A DNA stretch of 64,000 bases from Acanthaster planci (GCF_001949145.1 NW_019091522.1:205048-269047); one strand, 5' to 3'. Shown: positions 24,501-38,631, counted from the first letter of the stretch. Notes: generated from the sequence alone by a model not told the origin. Numbers and translations are program-made.

Positions 24501-26120
24501 AATGATTTCTGTCGTCAAAGCTCCATCGTATGTGTGAGATTGCCATTTGAAAAGGCTTGTGACTACATCTGGACGAGTTCCAAGCTATACATTCATGGAT
24601 TCCCGCGCTTGAAACCGCATGCCCTGTTTAGTTAAGAATGCTCAAATCGACGATACGATAATGCTAAGAGCAAACCTCGACTTAAGTCGATGGACAGGCT
24701 ACTACTGTTTGATTTCGAACACTTCCAGTTGCGCATACTTTACGGGCATTATTTTTGAAATAGAATGGATTTTTTCAATCTCCAAGTTGAGTGAAGTTGG
24801 ACTGCACCCATGTGGTTGAAAGACAAAGTCTCTACTTACAAATTCAACTTAATTCCCATGTAGTACACAGTGCTATCGATCAGGCATGGAAAGGATTCCC
24901 AATAAATCGATTAAGCCGATAGGGGTCGACTTTCTTGGTTCAATGTTTGTCAACAAGGTACATGTAGTGTAAGGGGTCGTATCCCCCAAAATGTTATTTT
25001 CGTTGCAGTACCAGCAAGCCTCCGAGGAAGAAATGAATTTACGATCTGTTGTTGATGAAGTCAAGGCTCATACAAATAAAAGCGGAATATCTGAACAATT
25101 TCTTCAACAATCATGAATGAAATGAATTGCAACGCCGGTGAAAATGTTCAATGAAGGCCTCAAAGGAAATTCATTACCCAAAATATGTATTTTGAAAAAG
25201 CTTATGTTGCTGAAACCAATGGCGTACATGGATCAATGCCCCCCTCACTTCTTAAATCCTGACGCATTGAAGTATGCTGGCCGTTTCCTCAGCTTCACTC
25301 GTACTTCCAGTCCACCAACCGTATCCTGCTACGTGTTCTCAATCCACGGACTCCAAATAAACATTAATCTGTATGATTTTACAGATTTCTAGCAACTTTG
25401 TTTAAAAATGATAATGATAATAATTAATAGGAGGTGCAAGAGGAATCTGCTTCACTTAGAGTTTCATTGTTTTACACTACGTTTGGAATTCTTAAAGTCT
25501 TATCCTCGAAGATGAACATGGTAATCCTAACAGACTGATACTTTTCCAAACATATGAAAATAGTAAATGGGTATTTTAGCGCCATGCAGGATTCGTTGGC
25601 TTAGTGATTGTGGGATGGGTATACGAGTGCCAAGTGAGGCCCTTTCCAAATATACTTCAACTCCTTGAAGCTGCCAGCTTGTGGCTTCATACACTTCCCA
25701 TAGAAATGTGTCGTTTTAAGCCGTAGCCGAGTAATTTGGACGCGGGCTATGTTTGAATCGGCTTGACTGAGTGTAAGCCTTAATGGGTGGATGCTGTTTG
25801 GTTGGTCGAGTGGTGGATTGGATGGGTGGGTGGCTGAAGAGGAAAGGCAGTACAGTGAGAAAGATTTGTGGGTTACAGTTGTGTTTTGAATCAGTGATTG
25901 CATGGTGGTGAATTATCTGCATATGACCGTCTGTCAAGGTTGGAATGCCGCAAAGAATAGGAAGTGGAAGGACTGATGGGATACATACGTGATTTGGAAA
26001 CGGAACTATGTGGTGAAAGAGTGTGTATGACACTTCCCAGAAATAAATACTATTACAAGCCGATTTCAATTTCATGTATGGAAACAAAGACATTATAGCG
26101 TATGCGAATTTTTAACGGGT
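21556..26120. other. Intergenic, no recognisable gene
   Basis: No recognisable exon or transposon protein. A short CACCAC run near 23608 and a GA run near 23810 are simple repeats. Open frames here lack family motifs. Confidence 0.5.
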
Positions 26121-26279
26121 GGTTCATACTCGGCGAGGAACGCGAAATTGTGACGTCAGATCAAAATATCTGCCTTGCGGCGAATTCGCAAAGTTGAACA
26201 CATTTCAACTTGGGCGAAACTTCACTGCAATTTTTTCGTGACTTCAGATTCGCTTCGCTTTCGCCTGAAGTATCAGCCT
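26121..26279. mobile_element. Short MITE with GGTTCATACT-type termini
   Basis: The left end GGTTCATACTCGGCGAGG and the complement of the right end, GGCTGATACTTCAGGCGA, are related inverted repeats. Both are followed by GCGAA and then a GTGACGTCA or GTCACG motif. The centre contains a further palindromic GCGGCGAATTCGC-like stretch. At about 160 bp it is non-coding. Superfamily is not assignable and the target duplication is unclear. Confidence 0.5.
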
Positions 26280-26459
26280 GTACCGGTACTAAAATCGAAA
26301 AAAATGAAACAGTCGATAGCTATGAGGTGAACATCGTGCGGCAGGTGCACCGAATGGCTTGCAGGGAACACTCCTATACAATGGTCTGATTGTCATCGAC
26401 TGCAGCTGACCCATTTACCAAGTTCGATCGCGCCTCCGTTTTTTAACACTTTATGACAT

Positions 26460-26630
26460 ACCTGACGCATCTAGCCAACCAACCACGCAGTTGATCGATC
26501 AACCAACCGATTAATTAACTAACGATTAATCAACCTATTTCACCCATCGTACCCACAAACAAGCCAGCGAGCGGACCAATGAACAAGCAAACAACCCAAC
26601 AAACTAACTAACTATCAATCAGTCAAAACG
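26460..26630 (+). repeat. Degenerate CCAACCAA/AACAAAC simple repeat
   Basis: The interval is built of diverged tetranucleotide-like words (AACCAACC, TCAACC, AACAAGC, AACTAACT) on one strand, consistent with an old microsatellite. No coding content. Confidence 0.5.
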
Positions 26631-27317
26631 GAGTGAGCACTTACATCTTGACTAAAAGTATGCTTGTTATTGACACAGCCGTATACGATCTATACTAATC
26701 AACCCAGTCAACTTGTGACAACCACAAATCTTTTTTCCCGTAACTGATCGTAATTATCTAACTGCCGTGTTTGTTAACCAGTTGCTAGATATAGATACCT
26801 AGCCCGGTCTGCATAAAAGAGGTTACCGTCACTTCATGCACATACCTTAATTCAGAACTATCGTTCTAAATGGACAGAAGAAAGGTTGAGTTAGCAGAAA
26901 TTTACTTGTTATCAGCGTTTTTGTCCTACTTATTCATCGACTCAACTGTGCTAAAGTATATGCGGTTCTATTTTTGTAGTAGCACGCATTGCGCATTAGA
27001 TCAAAGGTCTTTTTTATTTTTGCCGGCAAAATGTTTTGAGGACGCTTTAGTTATTTTTGTGATGGTCGTTTTTCGCCATTAAAGGGCCTATACGACATGA
27101 CTGTTATCCAGGAATTTTGTGCCGCTTTCTCCTGTCCTATATGAGTACTGTTGGAATCCCTTTTTGGTTGGTCTGATTTTCAAAAATGAACTTTTTAAAA
27201 ATGCAAATATTTCATACTTTTGTTTAAAATGAGAAGCAAGCCGTCACTGATGTCGCTAGAGTAAGACACGGTTCGTTTTAGTTTTTGTTTAATTTAAATG
27301 TACTTACTGATAAACAG

Positions 27318-28272
27318 AGTTGTGACGAGTCACTAACTTTTGTGACTCGAGTCGAGTCACAGTGAGTCGAGTTAAGTAGTTAACTCCAGTTAATTTGAGT
27401 CACAAGAAATTCAATTTAACAACTAAACAAAGGGGAAAAGGTATTTCTGGGCCTTTTTATTCACATCTGGGCTACTACATTTAGTGACATTACACCTCAT
27501 GGAAATTAAACGGGTGCCAGTGATTGCCATTCAATAAAGGTGGCAAACTTTAATCCATGAAAACCTCTTGAGTACACAGACCCCTATGCTTCACGAGCCC
27601 ATAGTTTGGAGGAAAATCAAGTTGCACAATACGTGTCTGCAAATCGGCCCCGATGTGGGTATGAATTTAGTCGGTGCTCCGCCGAGAGCCTACCGCAATA
27701 AGAAATCGGTTCTGGGGTAGCATCACATGATACAGAATTCACAAGGTGGAGTCCATGACATGATGTATGTCTGTTGTACCACGGAGAAAGGACCACAGAC
27801 GTAGACGAACGCTATTTAGGGTACAAGGTCCAATTTCACGATGCTGCTTACCGTTAAGCAATTTTTTTGCTAACTATAGCACAAACATTTGTTTGACTGT
27901 CCTTAGAAAAAAATTGCATGGGCATGCGTAGAGATTTCCACTGTTACTTTTCCTCCGAAATTAGCGTTGCTTTTGCTGTGCTAACGACTTGTGGTCTCTA
28001 TGAATGAGTGGAGTCTCAGCGTAAAATCTTGTGGTAAGCAGTGCAGCAAAATCGGCCCATACAGTGCATGCACAGCATATACGCATTGGCGACGTGACGC
28101 GAACACGATAAACTGGCACCCGCAATTGCAAAAAAGCTGTTTTCTTATTGGGACTCGAGTCTTATAAGCTTTCACTCGAGTTCAGTATTTTGATAAAGGA
28201 CTCGAGCCGAGGCGAATTTTTGCTTGTAGTCACTCGAGTCAAGTTGTCAGATATTGTGGCTTGAGTCGATTC
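27318..28272. repeat. Element edged by clustered GACTCGAGTC motifs
   Basis: Both edges are packed with palindromic GACTCGAGTC, ACTCGAGT and GAGTCGAGT words (27318-27410 and 28150-28272), while the roughly 750 bp between lacks them. Terminal clusters of this kind are typical of non-autonomous DNA transposons with subterminal repeats. I cannot fix exact ends or a target-site duplication, and there is no transposase frame. Confidence 0.45.
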
Positions 28273-31200
28273 ATTGATCAACTAGAGCCAGTACAACTCT
28301 GCTGATAATATTTATAAAAATGCTTCATTAATTTGGCCTGCTGTCCTGCATTAAAACAAACCAAAACCATCTTAAGAAAACGAGATTTAAGACCTATTGT
28401 AACCTTAAAGTGTTTTCCAATGAATGACATCACATTTCTGCATTCGAATACGCAAATATGCATTGCATGAAAATATAAAAGAGACTAAAATGTCATTAAA
28501 AATGTTGCAATGAATACTTAAAATAAGATGAAGTTTGGCATAAAGGTCCATTTACAGTGAGTGCATTGCAATTGCGCAGGCCCTTTTTGTACTTGTTGGA
28601 CTTAGCCTGCATGGTAATAAGCCATTTGCGAGTTACATTTGAATAAAATCTGGTACACTGAGTTATCTGATTGCACATAAACATAACGATTTGAATTTCC
28701 CCAGACTAAAGACACTGTTGCTATACCTCGTGACTCGGGGCGAGCTCTCGCATAGCGACCACCATCTCTGGGATGGACTGGTTCCTTTGCGCACTTCTTA
28801 TCCATTGAGAACAGCGTATTGTTGCAAGGCGTCTCTTATCATGCTTATGTAACTAAGCAAAAGCTTGCCCCAAATCACCAGGTATAGCAACAGTAGTTCT
28901 ATGGAGAATTCAAGTTGTTATGTTCATGTGAATTAAAACAACTCAGTGTACTAGATTTTGGTCAAAGTTAATTCGCAAAAGGTTTATTAATACAGAAAGT
29001 TTTGAGCTTCCGTGCGGCTAGCAATTTACTTAAATGCAAAAATTTATAAAATAATTAAGTCAATATTTGACCATGAGAAATTTTCATTATTAAACAATTG
29101 TCAAATGAAATCCAACATTTAAACAATTGTCAAATGAAGTCAAGCATTTGGGACTTTTTCTTGTTAAAGTAGTTTTTTGTAACTGTCTAAATGCTACTTT
29201 CTTTGATGTGCTGATTGACATTAATAAAATGAAATACATTTAATCGAAGTTATCATTTGTAAAAGTAAGGGCATTTTAAACAATCAAACAAACCAAAACC
29301 AATTTTTGTTTCCTTTCAACCTTGCACACGCGTGCAGGCTTCAGAACAACTTAATTTTTGTCGTTGCTATAAACAGATAATCTGACCATTACTGTTCGGT
29401 TTTTGTTATGGCTTTCAAATGAAAACCGTGTTGGGCCTGGTAAAAATTGCTAAAAACAATGTGTTTTTGAAATGCTGAACAGAGTTTCGATGAAGCCAAA
29501 AGAAGCACTGGTTTTGAAAACCTTTGCGTGTTGTATGAAGATCGTGCTGGTTATGGCCTTTTTATTAAAAATTAATCATACGTATGCGCACTGAATCGCA
29601 TTTCAATTCGCTTTCGTTCTCAATAATTTTTTTTTACTAACAAGCTGTTAGAGTGTCTGGCTTTTCGCCAAGGCAAAAATTCACACCTGTACCTGCGCCA
29701 ACTGCTTTTTTTTGTCCCAGCTTGGCCAGCGAGCTTTTCACACGGCGTGATACCCCCCCACACACACACACCCACGCTTGAGTTCACGTCCACTACACGA
29801 CTAAGTTCATTCATCACCTGAAGCGCCAAATCTCACGCCATTTATTGTACGCCTGAACCGTTACTGCGCATTTTTTTAAATCCCCTTTCCGCGTTTTAAG
29901 TTGCTTCTCTCCTCCTTTTACGGTGAGGATAATTGTTGAAGATTCGTGTCATAGTTCACGACCTACTTGCTGCCACAAGCCCTGCACGCTACGTTAGACT
30001 CACTAATTCTGCTGTCGCTCAGATATTCTTGTGTTGTTATCGCAACGACCTGTGATTGAACTGGCACTTTAATTCATATAAAAAGTCAGGGACCAATCCA
30101 GGGTAGTGACTCCCCGCAAAGTTTGATAAGTCGAACTTTAATTGAGTTCTATTCTATTTACAGTTGATTTTAATCCTGTTCGCTTACATAGTTGACATAC
30201 ACGAGTAGAGTTAACAAGAACACCGCAATAAAGTAATTAAAAAATAAAAGACGTTTTAGTACATTTCGAAAAAGTCCTACGCTGGATATTCCGAAAAAAA
30301 TTTGTTAAGAAATTTGTGATACCCAATACTTGATAGGCAGTGACAGGATTTACCATGTTTTTGGGGTGGTGTGTGTCCCTTCTTGACAACCCAAAACTGA
30401 TTAATTTTGTGAATAGTCGGCTACCGACAGGCAATTTGGGATGGGGAGTACATGGAATGGGGGTTGGAGTTGAGACTCGTCAGATAGGCCCCTGTTGGTT
30501 TTTTATGTTAGATTGTTGCGGTAAGACGGACACATAGGTAATGCATTACTATACCGTACTCGCCTTTTGTACACATAGTAGGATGTCATTTTTCAATTCC
30601 TACCGTTACTATAATTATGTCATTTTAAAATGTACATGTATTTTTGTTCATTAATTTATAATTTCAGTGTCAGGGCATGCATGGAGGTGACCCCCTCCCC
30701 GAATACGCGACCGGAGTAGTCAATTCCATAAATTGTCAAGTTTCAATGCCGTATAGCTATAATGATATAACGGTATTATAACCCGACAGGTTATATGAAT
30801 CGACACCAGAGGAGGACTTGAGACAAAGTTGTACTGTAGTTGATGTGGTTTATTCGGCTGGCTCGATGTGCGGCTCTCTGCTCAATTGCCAGAGCTCATA
30901 GGGATTTTATACATTTGTTGGACATTCCGTTTTTCATCCATCATACAAGTTTCCTTGCCTTATTAGGTATTAGCTACTAGTCTTTGAATATTAATACAGC
31001 GTGCATAAATATGTTTGGTTCATTTGGATTTGAGGGTAGGGTTAGTCAAATTAGTGAACACAGACTTTTCCTTATAAGGTCGGTGGGCTGCCTCATCACC
31101 CATCCGGTCCAGCCCTGCTTTCCTCCCCAAGGGCCTTGTGGTTCAACTAGTCATTCCTTAAGTGAGGCTCATTACTTGGAAAGCGGTTCTACTGTTGAAG

Positions 31201-34200
31201 GTCAATCCGTGCATTGGACTTAAGTAGCCATACAACATGTGCTATTGTAACATGATGATAGTACCCGAAACACAGGAGGAAATGAAATCTATACCTGGAC
31301 GATTTGACATCATTATTTGGGCTCCAGTATGGTGGCAGAGAGCGAGTCGTGAAATTGACGGCAATATTGACGATTGGCGATGTCCGTCCAAGGCCACCGT
31401 AGTTCAGAGATTCTTTTATTCATCATTTTATTCTTAATGTTATCGATGTTCATTTTGGTTTTACCCTGAATATCATTAAACAAATCGAAACGTCCCTTCT
31501 GTCTGCCATTTACAATGTGCACACTTAATTATCTTGTAATGTTTTCAGCTAATATGTTGAAATGCAGATATTAAATTGTTTGACTGACTGAATCGGATAC
31601 AGTAAGCCCTTAAACTTTTGTTCGTCGTTAATCTTTAAGAGCTGTCGAGTCACATTTCGTGTGTTGAATGTCACATTCACTGTTGCCTATCAACCTAGAC
31701 TTCAATTAAAACAACAAATTTGAGTCAACAGACATCAGCTAGCACCACAGATAAATTCTTTTACCTTATTAAACATCCTAAATAGCTTGAAAATGCCAAC
31801 CTTACCAGCAGATTAAAAAGTGAAATTTTACGCACGTTGTTATGGACAAACCTTTTGGCCAATTGGGTGCACTGACGCGCGTGGCACGTTTCTGACAAAA
31901 AATCATAGATATCAGAAGAATAAAAGGCTTTTATATCTATGCAGCCAGATAATGTGTTATAAACCCAGCGTGCCACGCGCTTGATACATGACAGTCTGTT
32001 CTTTGTTTAGTTTGTTCCAGCATGTGACAGCAGGTAAGGAACAATCTGATAAATCTTTGGAGACTGCGTTCCATAAACTAGATTAAAATTGGGTCATAGA
32101 ATCTATTTGGTTTTGCATATTTTCTTTCTCTGTGCTCAACCGACGCTCTATTTTGGTACAAAATTTTCTTGAACTATTTACTGACTATACGTTTAAAAGT
32201 TTTAGCCACTGATGAGCAAACCATGTAACTCACATTTTTCCTATTATGCAGGAAAGTTGTCTTGGAATTTTGCATGCCATTTTTCAAGTTACAGGTTTCA
32301 AGCAATCCACCTCAGAAGTTCACTGTTCGCTTCGCCAACGTCTGTCATTTTAAGTGCAGTTTCTAATTTTGTTCAAAACCTGGGGTGTTTGAAGAATGGA
32401 AACCAATATCTTTGCTATCCGCTGCATGGTTCATTCTCAACCTATCCGACTCAATGAAACTCTGAGCTCAACCTTACCTGTTTCAGTACGTCAGTTATTG
32501 GTAAGCTATCCACAGAAAGGTGAAGCTGTTTTCTGGCCACCTTGACTTTGTAAAAGGAAGTTCTTTTGTAGCACAATTCGAGCGGTGATAAGTACCCAGC
32601 TCCAGAATTTTCCCAGTTAATAGTTTGGAGTGCGAATGAGTGCGCCGACCAGTGTTGGAATTCAATGGGGCTCTATTTATGTATGCGGTAACTAAAGGAT
32701 AGAAAAAAATAGTAATAAATGCAGCCAGCCGAAAGAGCTGTATCGGAAATAAAGACTCGGGGGCGAATGAAAAGTTCTTTTATGAAAAAAGCCTCCAGTT
32801 CGCAGGTGTGTACACACTTTGTCAAAGAAAACAAACTTTGGGATCCTGGGAAAAGTGATGCACAGAGCCTGAATATATGGAATCCCAGGGAGGGCAAGAT
32901 TTGGTATATATCAAGTAATTTGACAGTTTCTTGCTTGAGAGGTTGTTGGGTGTCAAATGGCTGTTTCGTGTTTGATATATGTGATTCCGTTGAGCCAGGT
33001 ATAAACCACAAGATAAGGACGACAAAATCTGTTAACTGAATGTCAGTTGTGGGTAAATCGCACAATCGGTTTTCTCTCTCTGTTAATTCTTTGACCTTTC
33101 GCAATTCCAAATTCAAATTACGGCAATTAGAGGTAGACCTATAGTGTAAACAAAATTTCGTTCATGCGAAAGATACGTACGTGTTAGTGATTGAGTGACT
33201 GCAAATGAGAATGGGAGCACTGACTCTGTACTGAGACCAATGAATTGAGCCGGGTTAGGAAAAAGATACCAAACAGTTCAAAGCTCCCCATTGAACTAGC
33301 AAACCAATGGGACATGGGTAAAGGTGTGAGAGTTTTTGGTGTCAGGTGTGAAGTTATCCTTTCCTCGTCTTTCCCGAGCAGGCTTGCTTTTTTCTACGAT
33401 CCTCACCCCAGACTTAGTGGAAAGGATTTCCAGTTCAAAATGATGGCTGAAAACTTTCTCACTTTGGATTGATCACCTCATCGAGCGTGTAACATGAGTA
33501 CATTGTAAAATGCGTGCCGATTTCGAAAAGCATGTCTCATATGCACACGCACTGGACTGGATAACTGCTAATTCAATGTTCATTGTATCTACCGTGGCCG
33601 CGTGTTTTTATATAGCCCTTAGCCAATGATAAACTTTGTGCCTTTCTGCTTGCGCAATCACCTTGTACCAATGCGACAACAAAGCGAACTTTAAGCCGAA
33701 GAAAAGGGGTTTCAGAATGCTCGATTTAGCGTAAGAATCGAGTGGATTGTCTGCGGAACCTTGACCAAACAGATTTCTAAATGCCTTTTCTTTTCTTCCT
33801 TTTTGCCCCTCTCTGGCTTGCCTCTTGCAGCACTGTGGTTGCATGCAGCTACTTTATGTAGTTCAACGAGAAAAAAATTCCCGAACTGTTGGGAGGTTTA
33901 GTGGGACCAAGGGAACCTCAGGCTGTAAGTCTGTGATGGGAGTTCGTCGTTTTAAACTCAGCCACAAGTTGATGAAAATGTCTCCAACGTAAGGTTTTGG
34001 GTTGGAGGACACAGTTTGCAGCAATGAAACCTTTTTCTGCTTTTGATTTTGGTAAAGGAAATTGCTGATGTAGATACCTTTGCCAAGACTTGAGATGGTA
34101 GTCGCCTGAGTGCCATGCCGAACCCGCAAACAATATGTTCCGAGGTAAAATTACTTGTGACGTACCAAAATAGCCTGAACAATATGGCAAATGATGCAAG

Positions 34201-36399
34201 TATTTCAACGCTCTCGAGTTCACCTGCGACGAGTGTGGCAAATTCTTCAGGAGTTGGGAAGAACATAGCAGGACGCGGGAAAAAACACTGAAAAACTCTA
34301 CCTACCCCCAGAAAATAGTCCATCGAAGGGGCTTTGGCATGTATGAATTTACGACAGTTTTCAAATATTTCAAGTCATGAAATATTCACAATGACATGAG
34401 AGCTCATTCTTCATGATCCACATATCTGACCATTCCCGCGTAAATTTGTGAGATAATATTGCGAACGACGATATTACGAACGACCTACTCGCTGGTTTTA
34501 AGTCGAGACAAACGATCGTATTCACAGGCTTTTACAATCAACGTTACCTGGACAACCGCTCCTATTAACACCTTCTAAATCAACGCAGCAAGCAGACCCA
34601 TTTTCACCCAGTCAAAAAGTACGTTCACTTGATGATTCTATGTGTGAATAATACACCTTTAAAAAAAAGCAAAAGTTTCACAGAAAGCAAGTGTCCCAGT
34701 CAGAATTATCAAATATCCTTTCACTCGGGGGGTTTCAATACTTGTTCACTTTTTTCTGTTTTCATTTAGGCTGGTCAGTTAGTTTAGGTAGTCACACGTT
34801 TCCATAATTCAACAGAATGGCTATTTATTTGCCTAAAATTTAGAAGTTTCCCCGTGGTATTTAAACTGTTATAATAACTTATTAACGATTCAATTTGAAA
34901 TCGTAGAGAATCCTTGTATTATTCGGAGGATGATGATAACTTGAATATTTAAAACTAATGAAGATATATGTCCCTAAATTTGGGGGCGCTTTCAAGGCGC
35001 TCCTGAGTTACAATGCCAGCTAGTGCACATTTGGAAATGGGTTTGTCAGTTGTAGCCACGAAGGTTTTCCTTGCTTTTATTTAACGTTTCTGCTGAAACT
35101 CATGGTTCTTTTAACATTACAGGGAACGCTATCCCTCACAAGTCACTAGTCCATGTCCACCTACGGTTTTAGACCAGTAAATATGTTACCGTAGGCAACA
35201 GTAATAAATACCCCCACTTCAAAAAAGGAAAAAAATATATATGTTTCTCAGGTGTTCAAGACATATCAAAATGAAAGGCTCATTTCCTCATCTTTTAATT
35301 TTCCTTTCAATTTTAGTGGCTTATTAAACCAATGACTTTTGAAGATATTTATCTCCAGAGATAACCACCCCTCAAAGCAGCCATGAGGCCTATCGCCGTT
35401 TTGAAAACTGATACCTACACTTCATTGCAAAATACAGCGGTTTGTAGAGCCCCGTTTTCTCCATTACTTTTAGAAATACAAGCTGGTAGTCCTCCTGGAA
35501 GATTCCATCCTTCTCAACCAACTATCCAGTCCATGTGCCACAAAATGCTCTAATTGAAGAGAATTTTACAGCATACACATCATGATTCGGTCTGCAGAGG
35601 CAATTTTGGGCCAATTGTGCAGTACAGCAGGTGAGTGTGGTGGTCTTGAGAGGACATGAAAATCTAAAATATTAACGTCTAATTTCATGTGCGAAATTCA
35701 CGACTCGCTCTCCAGTAACGAATATTGATGTCAGTATTCGTGTCGAATACTCTTCGATCGCGAATATTGAAGTCAATTTTTGCGTTTTGAAATTCACGAC
35801 CATCTCTCCGAAGGCAAATTTGTCGCTATTTTTCCCTGCAAGTGGCAGGCAGACGATGCATCCAAGCTTGTCCACTTGATACGAATCAGAACAGGGCTCA
35901 TGGGGCAATAGCACGATGTACCACACATGGTATGTATGCGGGCAGCCGAAACTGACTAACCTAAATGCAGGCTTCACATGAAGTCAGAAGCTGGTGGAAG
36001 CCGCCATTCGGTAAGAGTAGGCCCTATAGCTTCTTGCTAGTTTTAGGTCATTGCACGTGTGCGTGTTGACTTGACCTAGCCCCTTTCAAGCTGAAAAAGA
36101 ACAATTTGCGCGACAGTATTCTCGATCGGAGAGTGTGAATTCCTATACTTGGGACGCCAATATTGACGATTGCTCACGTCCCTTCAGGGCCACCATAATG
36201 TATTGAGGACAGTGCCGTTATTACAACTTGAGGGAGTTGTACTAGGTCCTTGGCGTTGTCAATATCTCTGGTGATATTGCTGACAATTTAGGTGATTCAT
36301 TAAGTACTGGCAAGTATCGGTAAACTCAAAATGATACATCATTTAGTGCTAAGCAAGACAGTCGAACCAAAATGCAAGCATTTCAGTTATGCTACGAAG
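28273..36399. other. Intergenic, no recognisable gene
   Basis: No recognisable exon. Minor structure includes a 30-bp tandem pair containing AACAATTGTCAAATGAA at 29091-29150 and a CA/C-rich run near 29755. Related words around GAAATTCACGA recur at 35695 and 35795. A 47-bp word at 31357 is shared with 36153. A weak zinc-finger-like frame at 34216-34287 is discussed under findings. Confidence 0.5.
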
Positions 36400-36426
36400 G
36401 TGTAAAGGCAGATTAAGACTGCCCCT

Positions 36427-36945
36427 ATTAATGTTAGAAGTTTGTCCGCCGAAATGGATGAAATTCGATTTCTAACAAAGAAAATTGTTATCAATGTTTT
36501 ATCTGAAACCTGGCTATCGGATAAATTAATGGTATTGAGATCCAGAACGACGAATACACTGTTCTGAGAAATGACGGAATAGGTGGTACGGTGAAGTATG
36601 CGTAGAAGTAAGGCATACCGCCTTAAAATAAGAGTTGACCTGACAAACGATACTCTTGAAGCATTATGATTGGACTTCAAATTTTGAAACGTGACTTATT
36701 ACTCTGTTGTATGTGCAGACCTCCCAATGTTAACCATGATTGCTTCAATAGGATGCTTGACACTTTTGAAACTTCGTTGAATGTAATGAGATTTTTTTAT
36801 GGTGTGTTCTTAATATTGATTACAAAATCGACGAATCCTTTTGCATGTCAGCAAAAATTCTGTTCAATCAACTGGTTACCAAACGTACACAGGTCACATG
36901 TGAAGATCTGTACCTGAAAAAATATACCCTCTTTGACCTGGCAGA
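36427..36945 (+). mobile_element. LINE ORF2 endonuclease-domain relic
   Basis: Reading through frameshifts and stops gives INVRSLSAEMDEIRFLT, then SETWLSDK, then an EYTVLRNDG segment, then a CRPPNV block, then LNIDYKIDES and QLVTKRTQVT. In order, these match the apurinic endonuclease domain of CR1/L2/Jockey-type non-LTR retrotransposons: the N-terminal INVRSL and SETWL blocks, YRPPN, the GDLN-D block, and the Q-LV-xx-TRVT block. The element is dead. The matching reverse-transcriptase pieces lie 1.7-2.8 kb downstream. Confidence 0.75.
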
Positions 36946-37344
36946 GGCAACTCTTAGTGGTCAGCATGGTGTTTGCTAAACACAAAGGTTTGGGGATTGT
37001 AAGAATTTTGATGGAGATACTTCCTCATTGAATATCAAGTGTTGTTCTATTTTTATTAGGTGTGAAGATTTCTGTTTAGAAGATGACAGGCAGTGGACTT
37101 TCCTGCATAATGAGGTTTTAAGGATTTGTAACTGTAGGCCTAAGCATATGCTCCCATGAAAACGGTCAGAATTAAAAATTGGCACTGGGGAAACCCCGGA
37201 TCTATACTTATTTATCCTGAGTATTCCATTCATTGAGAGAAACTCACTGCTCTCCCATCGATCCCAGTTCCCACAGTAATACTAAATAATTAAAATATTG
37301 AAAACACGATGCGCATGCGCATACCGAACACAGCCGAATCGTCG

Positions 37345-37490
37345 AAAAAGATTCGGAACTCAGGGTACCATCGGGCCGAACACCGTCAAAAAGATCGGAA
37401 GCTTTTTAAATTCGGATGCTTTCTCAATTCCGATGAGTTTTCAATTGGGATGCTTTCGGAATTCAGAGGCTTTCTGAATTCGGATGAAAT
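37345..37490 (+). repeat. Short tandem repeat of about 24 bp units
   Basis: Four or five diverged copies of a unit like ATTCGGATGCTTTCTGA are arranged head to tail. They directly precede the longer minisatellite and share its ATTCGGA word, so the two may have a common origin. Confidence 0.55.
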
Positions 37491-37528
37491 GCGGGTGCAG
37501 AACTCGAAACCTTCGGTTGTTTATTGTC

Positions 37529-37868
37529 GGGGAAAATGCATTCGAATCTGGAAAACGTTAGGTCTGTCAAATTTCATTCGGATTTCGAAAACATGTTAGA
37601 TCTGGAAATTTTTATTCGAATCTTCAAAACATGTTAGGTCTGAAAAAATGTACTCGAATATTAAAAACATATTAGGTCCAAAAAAATTTATTCGTATCTT
37701 AAAAACATGTCAGGTCTACAAACATTTTATTCGAATCTTAAAAAACATGTTGGGTCAAAAAAATTTCATTCAAATCTTAAAACATGTTAGGTCTGTAAAA
37801 TTTCATCCAAAAAGATATATTAGGTACGAAAAATTTCATTCGGTTTTGGAAAATGAATTCAAAAACTC
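37529..37868 (+). repeat. Minisatellite, about nine units of 38 bp
   Basis: Head-to-tail units each contain ATTCGAATCTTAAAAACATG followed by TTAGGTCTG and an A/T-rich spacer. Unit length drifts between about 33 and 39 bp and divergence grows toward the right end. The open frame at 37648-37887 is a translation of this repeat (recurring FIRILK) and not a gene. Confidence 0.85.
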
Positions 37869-38631
37869 AAAGTACGGTCTGTTTTAAAAAACATTAGATT
37901 AAAAAAAATTCGACTTTTAAAAGAGCATTACATTTTTCGGAAAATATGTTCCGATCTTTTTGACTCTAATTCTGCTTCGTAGGTATAAACGTCAATACAC
38001 GGTCACGCTGAGCGTCGTTGAATGAGGGAACTGCCTGAGATATGTATGAATGTGCGTTATGTTCCTCTGTGGCTATATGAATTACTCTAAATCTGTGAGA
38101 AGGGTGCCTAAGAACAAACCCGGCGAGGTTTTAGCTCACTGAACACTGTATGTTCATAGGGAAAAATATTTTAAGATTTCGATTTCGATGAAAAGTTGCT
38201 GCGTGACCTTTTGAATTGCGCCTGAATTTAGTATATTGGAGACGTTCTCATGCTCAGTCGATTCCAGCTATGCGATGTCATGCACTGTACCGACCAATTA
38301 TAGTGACCGCGCGTTTGTCGTGTCAACGCTTGTGCGTATTTCTAATGGCAATTTTCAAAAAGGCATCTTTCGACGCATTGTTGGAAATGGCCTTCTTTCA
38401 TTGTTTTCACTAAAACAAGTTCACAGGGAGTTAAGTCCAAATGCCAACTTTAAACCAAGTATTTTTTCATTTATTATTTCGTCAGTTACTTTTTGGATAA
38501 CTAAACGACGAACTGTTCCTTTTATCTGGTGAATATTTTTACTTGAATAAAAAGTAACCGTGCAATCTGCGTAAAAAACAGTTTTAATATACCTCGGTCA
38601 CAGATGGGATATCAGTAATGAATAAAGAAAA

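Noticed and set aside
37648-37887. 79-codon ORF with a repeating FIRILK pattern
   Set aside because: It is the translated 38-bp minisatellite.
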